From: an uncultured Acidobacteriota bacterium
GTDB taxonomy: Bacteria > Acidobacteriota > Terriglobia > Terriglobales > Acidobacteriaceae
Assembly (NCBI GenBank): GCA_903851035.1
Contig: CAINND010000009.1
Coordinates: 23,091 to 87,090, forward strand
Length of the DNA stretch: 64,000 bases
Direction: 5' to 3'
In this document: positions 8,200-16,566 of the stretch, piece after piece
How the letters are laid out: the number at the start of each line of letters is the position of its first letter
How positions within the stretch are numbered: position 1 is the first letter of the stretch
The notes under the pieces: generated by a model
What the model was told of the DNA's origin: nothing
Databases searched by the model: none
The model's input: only the letters and a program-made list of their open reading frames with translations
Made by a program: the position numbers and the translations under genes

Positions 8200-9615
8200 A
8201 TGCGTATTGCCATCATCGGCGGCGGCATCAGCGGATTGAGCGCCGCCTATTACCTGGAGCAGGAACGCGCCAAGGGCGCGCCCGTGGAATACACGCTCTT
8301 TGAGAGCGAGGGTCGGCTGGGCGGCGTCATGTTCAGCGATCAGATCGGCGACTGCGTCGTCGAAGGCGGCCCGGATTCGTTTTTGACCGAAAAGCCCTGG
8401 GCCAATCAGCTCTGCGCCGAACTGGGCATTGCCGACGACCTGATCGGCAGCAATGACAGTCAGCGCGTTACCTACATTCTGGTCAAAGGCCGTCTGGTTC
8501 CCATGCCGGATGGATTGATGTTCATGGTGCCCACCAAGCTGATACCCACGGCGTTGACGCGGCTCTTTAGCTGGGGAACGAAGTTCAAAATGCTGGGCGA
8601 GCTGCTGCATCCGCCGCGCCCGGTACACAAGGACGAAACGGTGGCGCAGATGGTGGAGCGCCACTTTGGCAGCGAAGTGGTGGACCGTTTGGCCGACCCG
8701 CTGTTGAGCGGCGTCTATGGCGGCGATGCCGCATCGCTGAGCGTGCGCGCCGTGCTGCCCAAGTTCGTGGAGATGGAAGAGAACTACGGCTCGCTGTGCC
8801 GGGCCATGCTGGCCGGACGCAAAAAGATGGCCGCCATCCAGAAAGCCAAAGGGTACAAGCCGAAGCCGCTGTTCAGTTCGCTGAAGGGCGGCATGCAGCA
8901 GATGATTGACGCCATCGTGGCGCGGCTGACTCCCGCGTGGATCAAGCTGAACACCAACATTGAAAGCCTGCACCAGAAGGACGGCGGCTGGGAGCTGACG
9001 ACCGCGGCCGGCGTAGAGCAGTACGACGCCGTCATCTTCGCCACTCCGGCGCGCGTGGCCAGCCTGATGCTGAAGTCCACCGACGCGCAATTGAGTGACG
9101 ACCTGGGACGCGTGGAGTACAGCAGCAGCATCACCTGTACCCTGGGCTACAAACGCGACGATCTGAAGATGTGCCAGCCGGGCTTCGGTTTTCTGATTCC
9201 GCGCAGCGAAGGCACTCGCATGCTGGCGACGACCTTTGTCCACACGAAATTTCCCTTCCGCGCGCCAGACGACAAGGCGCTGGTGCGCTGCTTCCTGGGC
9301 GGAGCCGGCGACCAGGCCGTGCTGAAGCTGACGGATGAGGAAGTGACGGCCCAGGTGCGCAAGGAGTTGAAGCAGATTACGGGCATCACGGCCGAGCCCT
9401 GGTTTGTGAAGGTCTATCGCTGGGATCGCGCCATGGCGCAGTACACGCCCGGCCACCTGGAGCGCATCGAGCGCATTGGCGAGACCTTGAAGCGCATGCA
9501 GAATCTCTCCATCGCCGGCAACTTCTACAAGGGCATCGGAGTGCCGGACTGCATCCGCACGGGCAAGGAAGCGGCGGAGCACATGGCCGCCCTGGCGCGC
9601 GCGGCCAAGGCCTAG
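8200..9615 (+). CDS. hemY: FAD-dependent protoporphyrinogen/coproporphyrinogen oxidase (HemY/HemG type)
   Basis: A 471-residue flavoprotein that oxidises a porphyrinogen to its porphyrin with oxygen. The N-terminal dinucleotide-binding motif is IIGGGISGLSAAYYLE, followed by FESEGRLGG. The middle motif LADPLLSGVYGGDAASLSVR and the C-terminal NLSIAGNFYKGIGVPDCIRT are diagnostic for this family. Length matches B. subtilis HemY. The ATG at 8200 follows AGGAG. A strong terminator at 9653 closes the haem block. Whether it acts before or after decarboxylation of coproporphyrinogen depends on which haem pathway the organism uses. Confidence 0.95.
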   Translation: MRIAIIGGGISGLSAAYYLEQERAKGAPVEYTLFESEGRLGGVMFSDQIGDCVVEGGPDSFLTEKPWANQLCAELGIADDLIGSNDSQRVTYILVKGRLVPMPDGLMFMVPTKLIPTALTRLFSWGTKFKMLGELLHPPRPVHKDETVAQMVERHFGSEVVDRLADPLLSGVYGGDAASLSVRAVLPKFVEMEENYGSLCRAMLAGRKKMAAIQKAKGYKPKPLFSSLKGGMQQMIDAIVARLTPAWIKLNTNIESLHQKDGGWELTTAAGVEQYDAVIFATPARVASLMLKSTDAQLSDDLGRVEYSSSITCTLGYKRDDLKMCQPGFGFLIPRSEGTRMLATTFVHTKFPFRAPDDKALVRCFLGGAGDQAVLKLTDEEVTAQVRKELKQITGITAEPWFVKVYRWDRAMAQYTPGHLERIERIGETLKRMQNLSIAGNFYKGIGVPDCIRTGKEAAEHMAALARAAKA

Positions 9616-9624
9616 CACACATTA

Positions 9625-9650
9625 GTCGAATCACATTTGTCGCATCACAT
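9625..9650 (+). promoter_or_regulatory. Tandem direct repeat, possible response-regulator box
   Basis: Two 12-base units (9625-9636 and 9639-9650) read GTCGAATCACAT and GTCGCATCACAT, differing at one base, with a 14-base period. They lie after hemY and before the hemY terminator, 64 bases upstream of the orphan response regulator gene. Paired direct repeats are typical of OmpR-family sites, but binding is inference. Confidence 0.3.
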
Positions 9651-9652
9651 CG

Positions 9653-9683
9653 GGCGCGGAGTTCATAACTCCGCGCCTTTATT
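9653..9683 (+). terminator. Rho-independent terminator of the haem operon
   Basis: Perfect 11-base arms (9653-9663 and 9667-9677) with a CAT loop, followed by TTTATT. It separates hemY from the response regulator gene. Confidence 0.88.
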
Positions 9684-9722
9684 CGCGCCGAATGCCGTTG
9701 GTGCGTTACCATCGTGAACGCC

Positions 9723-10436
9723 ATGCCGCGCATTCTCATCGTCGAAGACGAAATTCATCTTGCCCAGGGGTTGCTGTTTAATCTTGAAGCCGAAGGCCAC
9801 GAGGCCGTGGCCGTGGAGAGCGGCGAACTGTCGCTGGAGCGTCTGCTGAAAGCCGGCGAGAGTTTTGATGCCCTGGTGCTGGACGTGATGCTGCCCGGGC
9901 TGAATGGTTTTGAAGTGGCGGCCAAGCTGCGCGAGGCGCAGAACTTCACGCCCATCCTGATGTTGACCGCGCGCGCGCGACCCGAGGATGTGTTGAAGGG
10001 CTTTGCCAGCGGCGCCGACGATTACCTGCCCAAGCCATTCGATTTGGCCATCCTGCTGGCGCGCGTAAACGGACTGCTGCGCCGCACCGGCTGGGCACAG
10101 CGTCAAAAGGTGGCGGCCACGCCGCCCGGGCCGGAGGTCTTCCACTTCCACGGCCGCACGCTGGATTTCAGCACCCTTGAGTTGACCTCCCCGGCGGGCA
10201 GCGCGCAACTTACGCTGATGGAAGCCAGCCTGCTGCGCTACTTCCTAGAGCATCCCAACCGCAACGTAAGCCGCAAGCAGATATTGGAAGAGGTGTGGGG
10301 GCTGCACGAAGACACCGACACGCGCGCCATCGACAACTTCATCGTGCGCCTGCGCCGCTACATTGAAGACGCGCCGGGAACGCCCAAGCTGCTGGTAACC
10401 GTGCGCGGCGTGGGCTATCGCTTCCTGGGCGAATAG
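9723..10436 (+). CDS. OmpR/PhoB-family response regulator, orphan
   Basis: A protein of about 237 residues with an N-terminal receiver domain and a C-terminal winged-helix DNA-binding domain. The acidic pocket is ILIVEDE (Asp9), the phospho-acceptor is Asp54 in LVLDVMLPG, the switch threonine is in LMLTARAR and the lysine in LPKPFD. The C-terminal NFIVRLRRYIEDAPGTPKLL and VRGVGYRF are the winged-helix signature. No histidine kinase gene is adjacent: the next gene is on the other strand and unrelated. The start could also be GTG at 9714. A tandem direct repeat upstream might be its own site. Confidence 0.93.
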   Translation: MPRILIVEDEIHLAQGLLFNLEAEGHEAVAVESGELSLERLLKAGESFDALVLDVMLPGLNGFEVAAKLREAQNFTPILMLTARARPEDVLKGFASGADDYLPKPFDLAILLARVNGLLRRTGWAQRQKVAATPPGPEVFHFHGRTLDFSTLELTSPAGSAQLTLMEASLLRYFLEHPNRNVSRKQILEEVWGLHEDTDTRAIDNFIVRLRRYIEDAPGTPKLLVTVRGVGYRFLGE

Positions 10437-10454
10437 TGCCACGTAGGCAAACCC

Positions 10455-11441
10455 TTACCAGCGATCTCCCCAACCCAGCCGTTTGAGCCGCCGCCAATCA
10501 TCTTTGTGTGAGCGCGTCACGGTCGCCTGCGCAATCTTGCCTTCTGAGCATAGAGTGAGCTGCGCGTAGCCGCCGTGCAGTTGCGGATGGCGGACGATGC
10601 GCGCGGCGTTGGCGCCAGTTGCTGAATCCGCGGTTAAAATATTTTCTCTCGCAACGGCCAGATAGCTGAACTTTTCGTCCTCGTAGCTCAGCTCTGCCTG
10701 CTTCAGGCGGCGATGCTCGGCCGTGCGTTCGACGCGGGCAGCGAAGTGGCACCAGTCGTTTGCGGCCATGGGGCAGGATTGTTGGCTGGGGCAGGGCGCC
10801 ACGATTCGCGATCCGGCGGCGAGCAACTGCGTGCGCGCCGCAAGTATGTTGGCGAAGCCCGCCATGGTGCCGGGCTCAATGAGCACGAGGAGTTGGCTGG
10901 TGCGCGCCCAGGCCTTTGCGATCACATCGACGCGCTCGGCCGAATCCAGCTCGTTGAGCGCATAAGAGCAGAGCACCAAATCGCACTGCCCCGCAGGCAG
11001 CGCGGCGTTGAGATTGGTGACATGCCAGCGGGCTTCGCGCAGCGCGGCGAGAGGTGCATCAGAGGTCATTCGGCGGGCAAGATGGGCCAACTCGGCATCA
11101 CGCTCCACGGCCGCCACAGTGGCTAGCGTTGGGAAGAGTTCACAGGCGGCCCACAAGGCGGTTCCGGGGCCGCTGCCAAGATCGAGCGCCGTTTGGGGCG
11201 CGAAGCCAGTACCTTCGGCGGCCCAGCGCAGCGCGCGATGGACGGCGGCGTATGTGGCGGGCATGCGCACGGCCAGGTAGGCGGCACGCTCGACGGCACT
11301 GCTCATCGCAGGCGGATGCTGACCCTTGCGCGGTCCGCGATAGCCCAGGCTGAGGCCCTCGGCGGCCACGCGCAGGGCGGCCAACGGATGCGCGCTCAAC
11401 TCGCGCTCCACGGCCAGTCGCAGCGCCGGGGGCAGTTGCAT
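10455..11441 (-). CDS. Rsm22-like small-ribosomal-subunit methyltransferase family protein
   Basis: A 328-residue protein of the Rsm22/METTL17 family linked to small-subunit ribosome assembly. The SAM-binding motif is TALDLGSGPGTALW, with LVLCSYALNEL further on. The C-terminal half has the family Cys pattern CPSQQSCPMAANDWCHFAAR, which in mitochondrial homologues holds an iron-sulfur cluster. It starts within the stop codon of mltG (shared A in TGATG), so translation is probably coupled. Convergent with the response regulator gene, 18 bases apart. Whether it methylates RNA in bacteria is not known to me. Confidence 0.85.
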   Translation of the reverse strand: MQLPPALRLAVERELSAHPLAALRVAAEGLSLGYRGPRKGQHPPAMSSAVERAAYLAVRMPATYAAVHRALRWAAEGTGFAPQTALDLGSGPGTALWAACELFPTLATVAAVERDAELAHLARRMTSDAPLAALREARWHVTNLNAALPAGQCDLVLCSYALNELDSAERVDVIAKAWARTSQLLVLIEPGTMAGFANILAARTQLLAAGSRIVAPCPSQQSCPMAANDWCHFAARVERTAEHRRLKQAELSYEDEKFSYLAVARENILTADSATGANAARIVRHPQLHGGYAQLTLCSEGKIAQATVTRSHKDDWRRLKRLGWGDRW

Positions 11442-12415
11442 CAGCGAGCCTTGGAGCGCCGGTAGGCCACCACGTTGCGCTCGTGCTGATCGAATGTGGC
11501 GCTGAAGCGATGGCGTCCGCTGCCGTCTCCGATGGCGACGAAGAAGAGCGCGTCGGTCGGCGCCGGGTGCATGGCGGCCTTAAGCGAGGCCGCGCCGGGA
11601 TTGGCGATCGGCCCCGGCGGAAGCCCGGCGACGCGATAGGTGTTGTAGGGCGAATCTGATTGCAGATCGCTTTGATAGATGGTGCCGCGATAGGTGCCGC
11701 GTACCAGCGCAGCGTAAACCACGGTGGGGTCGGCCCCCAGCGCCATGTTCTTGCGCAGACGGTTGGTGTACACGCCGGCAATGAGCGCGCGCTCGTCCGG
11801 GGCCGCGGTTTCTTTTTCCACGATGGAGGCCAGGGTGACCACGCGATGCACGTCAGTGTGCAGGCCCAGCGCGTTGGCCTCATGCTGAAAGCGGCGCACC
11901 ATGGCCGAGCAGATGTCGTGCATGCTCATGCTGCGGCTGAACTGGTAGGTGTCCGGAAAGAGATAGCCCTCCAGCGTGCGCGCGCCGGGATCGATGGCGT
12001 GGATGAGTGAGACATCGTGCGTGGCGGCCTTGAGAAAATCCTCGTGGCGGCCCAGGCCCGCAGCCTCAATGGCGGCGGCGATTTCGTATAGGTTGTACCC
12101 CTCGGGCACGACAACGGTATGCAGCAGCACGTCTCCGCGAACAATGCGGTGGAAGACCTGCAGCGTGCTGGCCGGGTGCGCAAAGCTGTACTCGCCGGCC
12201 TTGAGGCGGCGGCTGGGCTGAAGGTAATGAATAAGTTCAAAGGCCCAGCGGCTGCGGATGACGCCGTGTTCTTCGAGTGAGGCGGAGATGGCGGCCGAGC
12301 TTGACCCGGCGGGAAAGAGCAGCACCTGCTCCGATGCCGGAGCCACGGGCACGAGCAGCGCCCATGCCATCCATGCCAGGAGGGCTATAAAAAACAAGCC
12401 GAGAAGACTACGCAT
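11441..12415 (-). CDS. mltG: Endolytic murein transglycosylase
   Basis: A 324-residue inner-membrane enzyme that cuts nascent glycan strands and helps set peptidoglycan chain length. Residues 1-25 form a membrane anchor (LLGLFFIALLAWMAWALLVP). A LysM-like region follows, then the YceG domain with PEGYNLYEIAAAIE, EGYLFPDTYQF and the catalytic segment ASIVEKETA, where Glu200 corresponds to the E. coli catalytic glutamate. The C-terminal YNTYRVAGLPPGPIANPG is diagnostic. The ATG at 12415 gives a short cytoplasmic tail; upstream in-frame sequence is not supported. It lies between the DUF309 gene and the rsm22-like gene on one strand. Confidence 0.94.
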   Translation of the reverse strand: MRSLLGLFFIALLAWMAWALLVPVAPASEQVLLFPAGSSSAAISASLEEHGVIRSRWAFELIHYLQPSRRLKAGEYSFAHPASTLQVFHRIVRGDVLLHTVVVPEGYNLYEIAAAIEAAGLGRHEDFLKAATHDVSLIHAIDPGARTLEGYLFPDTYQFSRSMSMHDICSAMVRRFQHEANALGLHTDVHRVVTLASIVEKETAAPDERALIAGVYTNRLRKNMALGADPTVVYAALVRGTYRGTIYQSDLQSDSPYNTYRVAGLPPGPIANPGAASLKAAMHPAPTDALFFVAIGDGSGRHRFSATFDQHERNVVAYRRSKAR

Positions 12416-12482
12416 GCCCACAGTGTAGATGAGCCACGCGCCGGGCTCCAAGCGGAGAAACGAAGAGGGGGCGAGGGTTGAG

Positions 12483-12860
12483 TTAATTACCAAGCAGCCG
12501 CAGCGCGGGTACATCCGGCATGGCCATCGCGGCATCTCCGGCCAGCGCCACAATCCAGCCGGCCATCTCGTCACGCAGGGCGGCCACGTTGAGGCCGCCA
12601 TACGCGGCGGGAAAGCCCTGTAGCTTGACCAGCGCGTGATTCAGTTGCGAGGCCGCGCCGCGCTGGTTGCCGCGCTGATGGTGATGCATGGCGCAGGCCA
12701 GTTGAATCAGCGCCTGCACAAAGGTCTTTTCCGGAGGCCGGCACAGGCGCCAGTGCTCCTCCCAGAATTCATGGGCCAGGAAGAACCTGCCATCGCGATA
12801 AGCGGCCAGGCCTTCCGCCATGGCGCCCGCCGTCCAATCCAATTCCGGTGTCTCGCTCAA
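12483..12860 (-). CDS. DUF309 domain protein
   Basis: A 125-residue protein with the DUF309 pattern: FFLAHEFWEEHWR, then FVQALIQLACAMHHHQRGN and a GAASQLNHALVKLQGF helix. The fold is all-helical and the function unknown. It is the first gene of a minus-strand group with mltG (67 bases downstream). Confidence 0.85.
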   Translation of the reverse strand: MSETPELDWTAGAMAEGLAAYRDGRFFLAHEFWEEHWRLCRPPEKTFVQALIQLACAMHHHQRGNQRGAASQLNHALVKLQGFPAAYGGLNVAALRDEMAGWIVALAGDAAMAMPDVPALRLLGN

Positions 12861-12965
12861 TCTTGCCGCTCCGGCAACAGAGTAACACTGCGCGGCAATT
12901 GCAACGCGCCAGTTCGCCTTCGCAATGTCCGTAATCGGGTCCAGCGATTACGCACTTTGGCCATC

Positions 12966-12994
12966 TGCCAACGGTGCAAACTAGCCCGTTGGCA
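12966..12994. promoter_or_regulatory. Nine-base inverted repeat upstream of the maltodextrin locus
   Basis: TGCCAACGG (12966-12974) and CCGTTGGCA (12986-12994) are perfect inverted repeats with an 11-base spacer, in the 243-base gap between the divergent DUF309 and GH13 genes. There is no T-run, and its place fits an operator of the GH13-malQ-MFS unit; no regulator is proven. Confidence 0.35.
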
Positions 12995-13103
12995 AGCTCG
13001 AGAGTAGAATGTGCCACGATGCCGCGCCACCCGGATTACGCAACTCAAAATTGTGTAATCATCGCGCACAACCCGGGCAGCGGCCACTATTGGGAGCTAC
13101 GCC

Positions 13104-14864
13104 TTGTCACTCGCTGGACAATCGTTTACCTGGATTCGGAAGACTCTTCGCAGCGCCGCTCACTGCGTCCTGCTGCTGGCCGCGCTTATTGCGTCACTGC
13201 CCACGCCTGCGGCCGCGCAGAGTTCCACCACTGCGGCCATGCCTGCCAACCGTTACGCCGCCGCCGATGACTGGTGGAAGCACTCGGTTATCTACGAGCT
13301 GTATCCGCGCAGCTTTGCCGACAGCAACAACGACGGCACGGGCGACCTGAACGGCATCACCGCGCACCTGGACTACCTGCAACAACTCGGCGTGGATGCC
13401 GTCTGGCTGACTCCCATGTTTCCCTCGCCGCAGGTGGACTTCGGCTACGACGTCAGCGACTATCGCAACGTTGATCCGCAGTACGGAACGCTCAAGGACT
13501 TCGACCGCCTGGTCAGCGAGGCCAGGAAGCGCAACATCAAGATCGTTCTCGATTTTGTGGTCAACCACAGCAGCGACCAGCACAAGTGGTTCAAGGAGTC
13601 GCGCAGCTCGCGCACGAACCGCTACCGCGATTTCTACATCTGGCGCGATGGCCGCGCGGCGAATGAGCCGCCCAACAACTGGCGCAGCCTCTTCGGCGGG
13701 CCCAGTTGGAAGCTGGATGCGACCACTGGGCAGTATTACTATCACTTCTTCTACCCTGAGCAGCCCGACCTGAATTGGCGCAACCCGAAAGTCGAGCGCG
13801 AAATGTTCAACACCATGCGCTGGTGGTTCAAGCGCGGGGTCTACGGCTTCCGGCTGGATGCCGTGGACGTGCTCTACGAAGACCCGAAGCTCAAGGACAA
13901 TCCCATACTGGAGGGCACCGACTCCTACGGCGGTCCTAAGCAGGATCACATCTACGATCACAGCATTCCCGAGGTGCACGCAGCCTTGCAGCGCATGCGC
14001 AAGGTGGTGGATGAATATCCCGGACGCGTGCTGATTGGCGAGACCTGGACGAGCACCACAAAGGAGTTGGCTGAGTACTACGGCCCGCACAACGACGAGC
14101 TGCAAATGCCCATGTACTTCAACTTCACCACCATCAATAAGCTCGACGCGGAGAAATTCCGCGAGCGCATTGAAGCCGTGGAGACGAACGATGCCGGGGG
14201 ATGGCCGGTCTTCGTGCTCAGCAATCACGACATCGTGCGCCAGGTGGACCGCTACACTCCCGCGGGCGCGGACAAAGATCAGGTGGGGCGGCTGCTGGCC
14301 GCGCTCTACCTCACGCTGCGCGGCACGCCCATCATGTACATGGGTGAGGAACTCGGCATGCGCAACAACGATCCCACGCGGCGTGAGGATGTGAAGGACA
14401 TCATCGGCCGGTTGGCCTGGCCAAAGGACAAAGGCCGCGATGGCGAGCGCACTCCCATGCAGTGGGACGCCACGGTGAATGCCGGATTCAACACGGGTGC
14501 TGCAACATGGTTGCCCGTGGGCGCCGATTACAAGACGCGCAACGTGGCTGCGGAATCGGCCGATCCCGCATCGGTGCTGAACTGGTATCGCCGCCTGATT
14601 GCGCTGCGACGCACTGTGCCGGCCCTGAGCGAAGGCGACTACCGCACGCTGCCGGTGAGCGACAAGAATCTACTGGCCTTTTCTCGCACGGCCATGGGCA
14701 AGACAGTGGTGGTGCTGCTGAACATGAGCGGCGAGGAGCAGTCGGTGTCGCTGGCCGATGTAGCACCGCGCGGATTGCGTGGGCTGGCCGCCACCGCAGC
14801 CACGGTGAGTGGCGCGCAGGTAAAGCTCTCCGCCTATGGTGCCGTGGTGGCGGAGGTCGAGTAG
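13104..14864 (+). CDS. Exported GH13 alpha-glucosidase (oligo-1,6-/alpha-1,4-glucosidase type)
   Basis: A 586-residue glycoside hydrolase family 13 enzyme that would release glucose from maltooligosaccharides. Residues 1-38 look like a signal peptide ending PTPAAAQ, so it is likely periplasmic. Catalytic residues are visible: Asp252 in YGFRLDAVD, Glu313 in IGETW and Asp376 in LSNHD; the first conserved region is DFVVNHSSD. Its motif set matches the alpha-glucosidase group rather than endo-amylases. The start is a TTG at 13104 preceded by GGGAG; no ATG fits upstream of the signal peptide. It heads the group with malQ and the MFS transporter. Confidence 0.9.
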   Translation: MSLAGQSFTWIRKTLRSAAHCVLLLAALIASLPTPAAAQSSTTAAMPANRYAAADDWWKHSVIYELYPRSFADSNNDGTGDLNGITAHLDYLQQLGVDAVWLTPMFPSPQVDFGYDVSDYRNVDPQYGTLKDFDRLVSEARKRNIKIVLDFVVNHSSDQHKWFKESRSSRTNRYRDFYIWRDGRAANEPPNNWRSLFGGPSWKLDATTGQYYYHFFYPEQPDLNWRNPKVEREMFNTMRWWFKRGVYGFRLDAVDVLYEDPKLKDNPILEGTDSYGGPKQDHIYDHSIPEVHAALQRMRKVVDEYPGRVLIGETWTSTTKELAEYYGPHNDELQMPMYFNFTTINKLDAEKFRERIEAVETNDAGGWPVFVLSNHDIVRQVDRYTPAGADKDQVGRLLAALYLTLRGTPIMYMGEELGMRNNDPTRREDVKDIIGRLAWPKDKGRDGERTPMQWDATVNAGFNTGAATWLPVGADYKTRNVAAESADPASVLNWYRRLIALRRTVPALSEGDYRTLPVSDKNLLAFSRTAMGKTVVVLLNMSGEEQSVSLADVAPRGLRGLAATAATVSGAQVKLSAYGAVVAEVE

Positions 14865-14969
14865 CCCACGTCAGGTATCCTGCCATGCAAGCCTTTGGGG
14901 CAGTGTGTGCAAAGTGGTGTGAGCCCTATGCTTGCACCCATCCATCTTTGCGTTTAGTGTTCTTAACCG

Positions 14970-16502
14970 ATGCGATTTGCGCGTAGCTGCGGAGTGCTGC
15001 TTCATCCCACCTCGTTGCCCGGCCCTTACGGCTGCGGCGACCTGGGGCCGGAGGCCTTCGCATTTCTCGACTTTCTCAGCGCGGCTGGCCAGAAGATATG
15101 GCAGGTGCTGCCGCTGAATCCCACCGGCTACGGCGACTCGCCCTATCAGTGCTTCTCGGCCTTTGCCGGCAACCCGCTACTCATCAGCCTGGATCGCCTG
15201 GTCGAGCAGGGTCTGCTCAGCCAATCTGACCTTGCCGACCTGCCCGCGTTCCCGGCGCGCACAGTGGATTACGGCCCGGTGATTGCCTGGCGCATGGGCA
15301 AACTGCGGCTGGCCGCGCAGCGCTTTTTCGCCGCCCTTGCAGCCGCGCCCGCTGGTCCGCGTCAGGTTGAGTACGACACCTTCCGCACGCAGCACGCCGC
15401 GTGGCTTGACGACTTTGCGCTCTTCATGGCCGCCAAAGATGCGCACGGCGGCGTGGCCTGGAATCGCTGGGAGCCCGACTTGGCCGCTCGCGAGCCGAAG
15501 GCCCTGGAGCGCTGGCGCAAGCATCTTGCCAAGGGCATTGCCGAGCACACCTTCTGGCAGTTCGAATTCTTCCGCCAGTGGAGCACCCTGCGCGCGGAGT
15601 GTACCCGCCGCGGCATTCGCGTAATGGGCGACGTGCCCATCTACGTGGCGCACGATAGCGCCGACGTGTGGACGGCGCGCGAGTACTTTTGGCTGGACGA
15701 GGCCGGCAACCCGACGCGCGTCAGCGGCGTGCCGCCGGATTACTTCAGCGCCACCGGACAGCTCTGGGGCAATCCCACCTATCGCTGGCCAAAGCTGCAG
15801 CAGGATGGTTTCCGCTGGTGGATTGCCCGCATGCGGGGCGTGCTGGCCATGTATGACATGGTGAGGGTCGATCACTTCCGCGGCTTTGAGGCCTACTACG
15901 AAATTTCCGCCAGCGAGAAGACAGCGGCCAACGGCGTCTGGATCAAGGCTCCCGGCGTGGAGCTGTTTGACACGCTGGTGCGCGAGTTGGGCGAGCTGCC
16001 CATCGTCGCCGAAAACCTCGGCAACATCACGCCGGAGGTCGAGGCCATCCGCACCCGCTTCGGACTGCCCGGCATGGCCATCCTGCAATTCGCCTTCGGC
16101 ACCGATCCGCAGGCGCCATCGTTCCGCCCGCACAACTACGAGCGCCACCTGGTGGCCTACACCGGCGGACACGACAACGACACGGCCATCGGCTGGTGGA
16201 CCAGTGGCATTGGCGACAGCACACGCAGCGAGAAGGAGTTGCGCGAGGAGTATGAGCTGGCCAGCGGCTATCTTGGCCTGCATGGCGAGCCGCTGAACTG
16301 GGCGATGATCCGCACCCTGCTGGCTAGCGTGGCCGATACGACGCTCATCCCCATGCAGGATGTGCTGGGGCTGGGCGGCGAGGCGCGCATGAACCTGCCG
16401 GGACGCATGGGCGGCAATTGGCGCTGGCGCTACCAGCAAGAGCAACTGCAGCCGGAGATGATCGAACGCCTGGCTGCGCTGGTGCGGCTGTATCAGCGGT
16501 GA
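14970..16502 (+). CDS. malQ: 4-alpha-glucanotransferase (GH77)
   Basis: A 510-residue amylomaltase that moves glucan segments between maltooligosaccharides and frees glucose in the cytoplasm. It starts SCGVLLHPTSLPGPYGCGDL, the typical opening of the short GH77 form. Catalytic residues by motif are Asp301 in VRVDHFRGFE, Glu348 in IVAENLG and Asp402 in GGHDND, matching Thermus spacing. It has no signal peptide, in contrast to its GH13 neighbours. The MFS gene begins 64 bases after its stop. Confidence 0.96.
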   Translation: MRFARSCGVLLHPTSLPGPYGCGDLGPEAFAFLDFLSAAGQKIWQVLPLNPTGYGDSPYQCFSAFAGNPLLISLDRLVEQGLLSQSDLADLPAFPARTVDYGPVIAWRMGKLRLAAQRFFAALAAAPAGPRQVEYDTFRTQHAAWLDDFALFMAAKDAHGGVAWNRWEPDLAAREPKALERWRKHLAKGIAEHTFWQFEFFRQWSTLRAECTRRGIRVMGDVPIYVAHDSADVWTAREYFWLDEAGNPTRVSGVPPDYFSATGQLWGNPTYRWPKLQQDGFRWWIARMRGVLAMYDMVRVDHFRGFEAYYEISASEKTAANGVWIKAPGVELFDTLVRELGELPIVAENLGNITPEVEAIRTRFGLPGMAILQFAFGTDPQAPSFRPHNYERHLVAYTGGHDNDTAIGWWTSGIGDSTRSEKELREEYELASGYLGLHGEPLNWAMIRTLLASVADTTLIPMQDVLGLGGEARMNLPGRMGGNWRWRYQQEQLQPEMIERLAALVRLYQR

Positions 16503-16566
16503 GCAGGATTTGATTTCCACGCGGAGCCGGGCCGTTGCGCTCCTCCGCCAAGGCAGGGAACGACTG

